A DNA stretch of 64,000 bases from Marixanthomonas spongiae (GTDB lineage Bacteria; Bacteroidota; Bacteroidia; Flavobacteriales; Flavobacteriaceae): the NCBI RefSeq assembly GCF_003095375.1, contig NZ_QEHR01000004.1, positions 248,001 through 312,000 on the forward strand. Reading direction: 5' to 3'. Below, piece by piece: positions 58,920 to 64,000 of the stretch (positions are counted from its first letter, which is position 1; each line of letters opens with the position of its first letter). The notes under the pieces are model-generated. The model saw only the letters and a list, made by a program, of their open reading frames with translations, made no database searches and was not told the DNA's origin. The translations under genes and the position numbers were made by a program.

Positions 58920-61055
58920 ATGCCAACAACAAACGCCAATACGTCCATAAAACCAACCCTCCACGACCTCCTAAAAACTCACTTCGGGTACGATGCTTTT
59001 CTGCCCAATCAGGAAAAAATAATCAAGAATGTGCTGAACCAAAACGACACTTTGGCCATTATGCCAACGGGTGGCGGGAAATCGTTGTGTTTTCAATTAC
59101 CGGCTTTGGCGTTGCCGGGAACGGCCATTGTGGTGTCGCCGTTAATTGCACTAATGAAAGATCAAGTCGATGCGTTGCGGTCCAATGGCATTGCAGCGGC
59201 ATATTTCAACAGTTCGCAACCGCAAGAGGAACAACAACAAACTTTGTCCGATTTACAAGAAGGGAAGTTGAAACTCTTCTACGTAGCGCCGGAAAGTATT
59301 TTTTTATTGGAAAATACGTTGCACCATATCGATATAAATCTGTTTGCGATTGACGAGGCCCATTGTATTTCGTCTTGGGGGCACGACTTTCGACCTGCTT
59401 ATACCCAATTGGGGAGCTTAAAAGAACAGTTTCCACAAACGCCTTTAATAGCGCTCACTGCAACGGCCGATAGTGCCACGCAAGACGATATCGCCAAGCA
59501 ACTGGCCATCCCAAATGCCAAAAAGTTTATCGCTTCGTTTGATAGGCCCAACTTGTATTTAGATGTTAGGCCTGGACAAAAACGGATTCAGCAAATATTG
59601 CAATTCCTGAAATCACATACCGATGAAAGCGGCATCATCTATTGCCTGAGCCGAAAAAGTACCGAAAGCGTAGCCGATAAACTGTTAACGGCTGGCTACG
59701 ATGCAAAAGCGTATCACGCAGGGATTTCTTCCGAAGAACGGAGCCAGATACAAGAAGATTTTGTAACCGACAAAACGTCTATAATTGTTGCGACCATCGC
59801 CTTTGGGATGGGGATCGATAAAAGCAATGTGCGTTGGGTGATTCATTACAATATGCCCAAGAACATTGAAGGGTATTACCAAGAAATTGGCCGTAGTGGT
59901 CGGGATGGGTTGCCAGCACATACCTTATTATTTTACAGTTTTGCCGATGTGGTACAACTCAGGAAATTTGCCGAAGGAACGCCCACGGAAGAGTATCAAC
60001 TCGCCAAACTAGAACGCATGCAGCAATTTGCTGAAGCATTGAGTTGTCGCAGGCGGGCATTATTGGGTTATTTTGGGGAGCATTTACAAGAAGATTGCGG
60101 CAATTGCGACATCTGCAACACCCCGCCCACCTATTTCGATGGTACGTTGCTGGCTCAAAAAGTATGTTCGGCAGTGGCGCGTTTGCAAGAACAAGAAGCC
60201 TTGGGGATGGTGATCGATGTATTACGAGGCGCCCAAAATGCACAGGTGTTCAACAAAGGCTATCAGAACATAAAAACATACGGAGCAGCCAATGATGTTT
60301 CGTGGCGTGATTTGCAACAGTACGTTATTCAGTTAATCAATCAAGGAGTGTTGGAGATTCGGTTTCACGAAAATGGGAGATTAATATTGACGCCCTTGGC
60401 AAAAGCGGTATTGTTTGAAAACCGAAAAATTTACTTAGCGAGACCGCTTCAGAAGAAAGAAGAAGAAAAAACAACTATTGATGTCGCCGTAAAATCCAAC
60501 GGACTTTTTGATAAACTTAAAAATTTACGGCTTGAATTGGCAAAAGAAATGGGCGTTCCGGCCTATGTAATTTTTAGTGATGCCAGTTTAAAGGATATGG
60601 TTGCTAAAGTACCTCAAACTGAAATGGAGTTTTCTGAAATAAGCGGTGTAGGGCAAGCAAAACTTGAAAAGTATGCAGCACCTTTTCTGAAAATTATTAA
60701 AGAGGAACAGAAAAAGAATCCTAAAAAGAGGGTGAAAGCCACCAAAAAGAAGCGCGTTAAAAAAACACCTACACACTTGATAAGTTTAGCTTTATTTAAT
60801 GATGGGTTAACGGTCGATGAAATTTCAACGGAACGAAACCTAACTACCGGCACCATTTATGCCCATCTGGAAAAAGCACATATTTCTGGGGAAGAAATAG
60901 AAATTGAGCGGTTAATCACTTCGGAAGAAATTGAGAAAATTGTCGCTGCAAAAGATAGTATTGAAAATCCTGAAAGTTTAAAATCGTATTTCGAATATTT
61001 TGAAGCCAAAGTTCCGTATTGGAAAATAAAACTGGGATTGCATCTCTCGGAATAA
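58920..61055 (+). CDS. recQ: RecQ family DNA helicase
   Basis: A 711-residue 3'-5' helicase of DNA repair. Walker A MPTGGGKS (48-55), DEAHCISSWGHDF with the RecQ aromatic loop, a zinc site (CRRRALLGYFGEHLQEDCGNCDIC), a winged helix RQC domain, an HRDC domain (about 535-610) and a C-terminal HTH_40 segment (LISLALFNDGLTVDEISTERNLTTGTIYAHL). In other bacteria the winged helix of RecQ binds the SSB tail. The ATG at 58920 fits the promoter box; a TTG three codons up is also in frame. It follows the repeat block, with no other gene in the unit. Confidence 0.95.
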   Translation: MPTTNANTSIKPTLHDLLKTHFGYDAFLPNQEKIIKNVLNQNDTLAIMPTGGGKSLCFQLPALALPGTAIVVSPLIALMKDQVDALRSNGIAAAYFNSSQPQEEQQQTLSDLQEGKLKLFYVAPESIFLLENTLHHIDINLFAIDEAHCISSWGHDFRPAYTQLGSLKEQFPQTPLIALTATADSATQDDIAKQLAIPNAKKFIASFDRPNLYLDVRPGQKRIQQILQFLKSHTDESGIIYCLSRKSTESVADKLLTAGYDAKAYHAGISSEERSQIQEDFVTDKTSIIVATIAFGMGIDKSNVRWVIHYNMPKNIEGYYQEIGRSGRDGLPAHTLLFYSFADVVQLRKFAEGTPTEEYQLAKLERMQQFAEALSCRRRALLGYFGEHLQEDCGNCDICNTPPTYFDGTLLAQKVCSAVARLQEQEALGMVIDVLRGAQNAQVFNKGYQNIKTYGAANDVSWRDLQQYVIQLINQGVLEIRFHENGRLILTPLAKAVLFENRKIYLARPLQKKEEEKTTIDVAVKSNGLFDKLKNLRLELAKEMGVPAYVIFSDASLKDMVAKVPQTEMEFSEISGVGQAKLEKYAAPFLKIIKEEQKKNPKKRVKATKKKRVKKTPTHLISLALFNDGLTVDEISTERNLTTGTIYAHLEKAHISGEEIEIERLITSEEIEKIVAAKDSIENPESLKSYFEYFEAKVPYWKIKLGLHLSE

Positions 61056-61259
61056 ACCAGTAAACAGCTCTTTTTCAATCGACTCGTATAAAGAAAATTT
61101 GTACGGATTTCTTTTAATTATGATTGGGTATCCTTGTCATTTTTTATGATACATAGAAAATCGTACTGCTTTTTTGTGTATATTTATGTATTCTTTCCCC
61201 CTTTTTTCCCCAAATAATTTTATTAAAAAACATGTTTTTAACTTTTAAAACAATGTATT

Positions 61260-61925
61260 ATGTTGGGAGAAACCTTAAAAATAGCATTAGGTGAGTTGGG
61301 CCAAAAAGAAATTAAAGGCACCGACCACAACGAACGTATTTTAGAATACCAAGAAACCACAGGCCTTGACTTTGGTAACGATGAGGTGGCTTGGTGCAGC
61401 ATTTTTGCAAATTGGGTAGCCTTGCAGGCCAATTTACCAAGATCCAATAGCGCAATGGCACGCAGTTGGTTGCAAACAGGTAAAAAAACCGATTGGCCGC
61501 AACCTGGTGATATTGTCGTGTTTTGGCGAATAGACATCAACAGTATCTTTGGTCACGTGGGCTTTTTTATTGGATATACCAAAAGTGGGAAATCCATTTA
61601 TTGTGTGGGTGGCAATCAAGATGATGAAGTGAACATTCAAACCTTTCCATTAAGCAAAATCATTGAGTTTAGGAGCTTGACCGATGATGTGGACGAAACT
61701 TTGGAAATCCCATCAGGTTATCTACGACGTGGCGACAGCAGTGATAATGTAAAATCATTGCAAAAAATATTGAAAAATTTGGATTACTTAACCGGTATTG
61801 CCGATGGCATCTTTGGCTCTAAAACCGAAGAAGCGCTCAAGGCCTTTCAAAGAAAAAGCAATATTACAGTCGATGGTATTTATGGCAGTGAGTCGCGAAC
61901 CGCTTTGGAGGGGGTTTTAAATTAA
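61260..61925 (+). CDS. TIGR02594-type NlpC/P60-like hydrolase with peptidoglycan-binding domain
   Basis: A 221-residue protein. The N-terminal part (1-145) has AWCSIFANW (Cys46), FGHVGFF (His99) and CVGGNQ, the Cys/His/Asn layout of TIGR02594 cysteine peptidases related to CHAP amidases. The C-terminal 70 residues (GYLRRGDSSDNVKSLQKILKNLDYLTGIADGIFGSKTEEALKAFQRK) are a peptidoglycan_binding_1 domain. There is no signal peptide, so it looks like an endolysin or a toxin-like enzyme. It is flanked by intergenic DNA and by repeats downstream. Confidence 0.85.
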   Translation: MLGETLKIALGELGQKEIKGTDHNERILEYQETTGLDFGNDEVAWCSIFANWVALQANLPRSNSAMARSWLQTGKKTDWPQPGDIVVFWRIDINSIFGHVGFFIGYTKSGKSIYCVGGNQDDEVNIQTFPLSKIIEFRSLTDDVDETLEIPSGYLRRGDSSDNVKSLQKILKNLDYLTGIADGIFGSKTEEALKAFQRKSNITVDGIYGSESRTALEGVLN

Positions 61926-61950
61926 TGGGTTTTGTGGTCTCTTTGTTACC

Positions 61951-62087
61951 GGAGGTTTCGATACTATTCTGCATAGCAGAATCACTCAATCACCTTAGGT
62001 TGTGCATTTAGATTAACTTTTTTAATGGTATGATACGTATTGAGGTGGTTGAGTGTTCCGCCTCTGGCGGAATGTATCGAAACCTCC
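61951..62087. repeat. Two dispersed palindromic repeat units
   Basis: 61951-61994 reads GGAGGTTTCGATACTATTCT, GCATAGCAGAATCACTCA, ATCACC; 62044-62087 reads GGTGGTTGAGTG, stem TTCCGCC/GGCGGAA, TGTATCGAAACCTCC. They lie between the hydrolase gene and the HDAC-like gene, in opposite orientations, and could act as a bidirectional terminator. Confidence 0.8.
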
Positions 62088-62116
62088 GCAATGAAACGAT
62101 TTAATGTGTCCGGAAA

Positions 62117-63022
62117 TCACACAAAAAACAAATCCTGAGCTAACCGGAACGTATTGGCGTGCGCATCGATAATTACTTTTATGTCGGGCGAATACCCGCC
62201 GCCCATACTTACTTGTAGGGGAATTTCTTGTCGTTTGATCGTTTCAAAAACAAAAAGATCGCGTTCTTTACACCCACCAACTGTGCAGTTTAGACGGCCC
62301 AACTTATCGGTTTCTAAAATATCGACTCCGCTGAGATAGAAAATAAAATTGGGTTGTACATCTTCAATTAGCTGCGGAAGGGTTTCTTTCAATTTTGATA
62401 AATAAAACGCATCGCCAGAACCATCGGGAATGGGGATATCGAGGTCACTTACTTCTTTCTTGAATGGATAGTTGCCGGCGCCGTGCATGGAAAAGGTAAA
62501 GACCGAATCGTCATTGTGGAATATTTCCGCAGTGCCATTACCTTGATGTACGTCTAGATCGACAATCAGAATTTTTTTGGCCAATCCTTTATTTTGTAAA
62601 TACCGGGCAGCAATGGCTTGATCGTTAAAAATGCAAAACCCTTCCCCATGATCGGTATAGGCGTGATGGGTGCCGCCGGCAATGTTCATCGCAATGCCGT
62701 GTTCCAAAGCATATTCGCAGCCTTGCATCGTCCCCTGTGCAATTAATTGTCCACGTTTCACCAATGTTTCAGAAAGGGGAAAACCAATTTTACGGGCGGC
62801 TCGTTTGTCTAAGGTTCCGTTTTTCAGATTCTTGAAATAATCTTCTGTATGAACAGCAAGTATGTGTTCTTCCGAAGGCATATTGGGCTCAAAAAAATTG
62901 GCTTCATTGCAGGTTCCTTCATATAACAACTGCTGCGGAAGGAGTTCGTATTTTTCCATAGGAAATCGATGCCCTTCCGGTAACGGGTGCTTATAAATAG
63001 GATGATAGGCTATTTTGAGCAT
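62117..63022 (-). CDS. Histone deacetylase family protein (acetoin/polyamine-type deacetylase)
   Basis: A 301-residue arginase-fold zinc hydrolase. Active-site motifs: GTHHAY (117-122, His119/His120), DLDVHQGNGT (155-164, zinc Asp and His), SMHGAGNYPF and GGGYSPDI. Bacterial members act on acetylated polyamines, proteins or other amides. It overlaps the transporter gene by 13 bases, so both are likely in one operon with the transporter first. Confidence 0.92.
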   Translation of the reverse strand: MLKIAYHPIYKHPLPEGHRFPMEKYELLPQQLLYEGTCNEANFFEPNMPSEEHILAVHTEDYFKNLKNGTLDKRAARKIGFPLSETLVKRGQLIAQGTMQGCEYALEHGIAMNIAGGTHHAYTDHGEGFCIFNDQAIAARYLQNKGLAKKILIVDLDVHQGNGTAEIFHNDDSVFTFSMHGAGNYPFKKEVSDLDIPIPDGSGDAFYLSKLKETLPQLIEDVQPNFIFYLSGVDILETDKLGRLNCTVGGCKERDLFVFETIKRQEIPLQVSMGGGYSPDIKVIIDAHANTFRLAQDLFFV

Positions 63023-63918
63023 GCAATGCGTCTTCTTTTTGAAGGGAACAATCGAGTTTTGAAGGTTATTTCTTTATCGTAAAACGTAATCCTAATTCCC
63101 AATAATAAAATTAAGCCACCAATAACCATTTGCAAGTTAATGGTTTCATCTATAAACAACCAAGCTAAGATAGATGCTAAAATGCCTTGTGCCAACAAAC
63201 TTACCGAAACGCGGGTAGCACGCATTCTTTTAGTGGCAAAACTTATCAATAACCAAGCAGCAAGTTGACACACCAACCCTTGAATGAGCAACACAAACCA
63301 CCCCATATTGCTGAAACCGGAAAACGGTTCGCCAATGGCATAGCTAATAATACCCAACGCAATGGCCGAAGCCAATAAACTAATGCTCATAAACGATACC
63401 ACATTAAATTCATGCAAGATGAATTTGCTCACTAGCATATAGACAGCATATAGCATCCCTGATAATATTCCAAACATAAAGGCAAGATCAAAATTGAGGT
63501 TTATAAAAAAGTGAAAACCCACTAAGGTTACCATGCCTAAAACAGCCACGACGGTACCGATCCAAAAATTCTTTTTAGGTTTGTTTTTTAAGAAAAAGAA
63601 CGCGCCAATCCCTACCCACACGGGTGATAAATTAGTCAACAACGAAGCTTGAGTTGCGGTAGATTCTTGTATGGCGACATTCCATACGGCTACGTCCAGC
63701 CCAAACACTACCCCGCACAACATGCCCAAAAGCAAAATCTTGGTAGAAGGAATTTTTAACTGCTTTGTAATAAGTACGTACGGAAGCAATACTGCCGAGG
63801 CGATGGCCATTCGGTAAAACGCAGAGATAACCCCTGGCGTTAAGCTCAATTTTACCAAAACGGGAAAGATGGAAATACAAATTATCCCTACTACTAAAGC
63901 GATTCGTGCCTTTTTCAT
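63010..63918 (-). CDS. EamA/DMT family transporter
   Basis: A 302-residue inner-membrane transporter with ten hydrophobic segments arranged as two EamA repeats of five. The first ends near VWVGIGAFFFL and the second begins near MFGILSGMLYAVYMLV. The C-terminal end FKTRLFPSKRRRIACSK is basic, on the cytoplasmic side. The family exports or imports small metabolites, and the substrate cannot be told. Operon partner of the HDAC-like gene. Confidence 0.92.
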   Translation of the reverse strand: MKKARIALVVGIICISIFPVLVKLSLTPGVISAFYRMAIASAVLLPYVLITKQLKIPSTKILLLGMLCGVVFGLDVAVWNVAIQESTATQASLLTNLSPVWVGIGAFFFLKNKPKKNFWIGTVVAVLGMVTLVGFHFFINLNFDLAFMFGILSGMLYAVYMLVSKFILHEFNVVSFMSISLLASAIALGIISYAIGEPFSGFSNMGWFVLLIQGLVCQLAAWLLISFATKRMRATRVSVSLLAQGILASILAWLFIDETINLQMVIGGLILLLGIRITFYDKEITFKTRLFPSKRRRIACSK

Positions 63919-64000
63919 AGCTATAACAGTTTAAACAACCTTGAGTCAAGGAAGGGTTGATAAATAAGAAAGCGCGAAATTACTCAATAAAAAAGACTGG
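63919..64000. other. Window end, no feature seen
   Basis: The last 82 bases are AT-rich and upstream of the transporter gene. No promoter box or gene was recognised. Confidence 0.3.

Overview
The window looks like a chromosomal segment of a marine-type member of the Flavobacteriaceae (Bacteroidota). The reasons are a complete Bat (aerotolerance) operon, surface or outer-membrane proteins of Bacteroidota type (a QVGINTTTP-type surface protein, a DUF6268 barrel), several promoters of the Bacteroidota form TTTG-N19-21-TAnnTTTG, few Shine-Dalgarno sites, and flavobacterial-type dispersed palindromic repeats. No rRNA, tRNA, CRISPR array, IS transposase or prophage was seen. Most genes are core metabolism or translation genes, with a few AT-rich accessory genes between them.

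Region by region. 1-3462: alpha-2-macroglobulin-type lipoprotein, cut by the window start. 3.7-9.4 kb: ABM-domain protein, isoaspartyl peptidase, CAP lipoprotein, 3-hydroxyanthranilate dioxygenase, small membrane protein, uracil-DNA glycosylase-like protein and ALDH7 dehydrogenase. 9.5-15.9 kb (minus): acyl-ACP desaturase, PPP phosphatase, zinc-ribbon membrane protein, SPFH-GYF protein, AlbA_2 protein and SDR. 16.0-25.9 kb: small lipoprotein, then the Bat operon moxR-DUF58-BatD-like-batA-batB-batC-batD-batE. 26-30.2 kb: carbonic anhydrase, CvpA, pheS and small genes, and a nucleotidyltransferase pair. 30.2-34.7 kb (minus): gpsA, nadD-gmk-yicC, and a YheT-type hydrolase split by a frameshift. 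34.8-36.8 kb: a TetR-controlled hydrolase/thioesterase operon. 36.9-43.3 kb: epimerase-like protein, M28 peptidase, CBS protein, surface protein, zinc-ribbon protein, NUMOD4/HNH protein and DUF6268 protein. 43.5-48.7 kb: ileS, DksA-like protein, adhesin-like protein, lspA. 48.7-56.3 kb (minus): DUF2752, CD225, folate cyclo-ligase, then a peptide-ligase cluster (AstE-like, RimK, retropepsin-like protease, AlbA_2/AbiTii-like protein, second RimK), then acs. 56.4-62.1 kb: an accessory protein ending in an SSB-tail-like peptide, a tail-less ssb, a GIY-YIG gene between two copies of a repeat block, recQ and a cell-wall hydrolase. 62.1-63.9 kb: HDAC-like deacetylase and EamA transporter.

The most interesting points are: (1) the protein at 56436-57380 ends in NDDDLPF, the tip used by bacterial SSB proteins to recruit RecQ and other partners, while the neighbouring ssb has no such tail and recQ lies close by; (2) a GIY-YIG nuclease gene is framed by near-duplicate blocks of a dispersed palindromic repeat; (3) two RimK ligases, a retropepsin-like protease and an AstE-like amidohydrolase form a cluster interrupted by a possible defence gene; (4) two housekeeping genes (A2M, nadD) carry in-frame repeat insertions; (5) one A is missing in the YheT-type hydrolase gene, which separates its catalytic residues into two frames; (6) several promoters sit so close to the start codon that leaderless mRNAs are likely.
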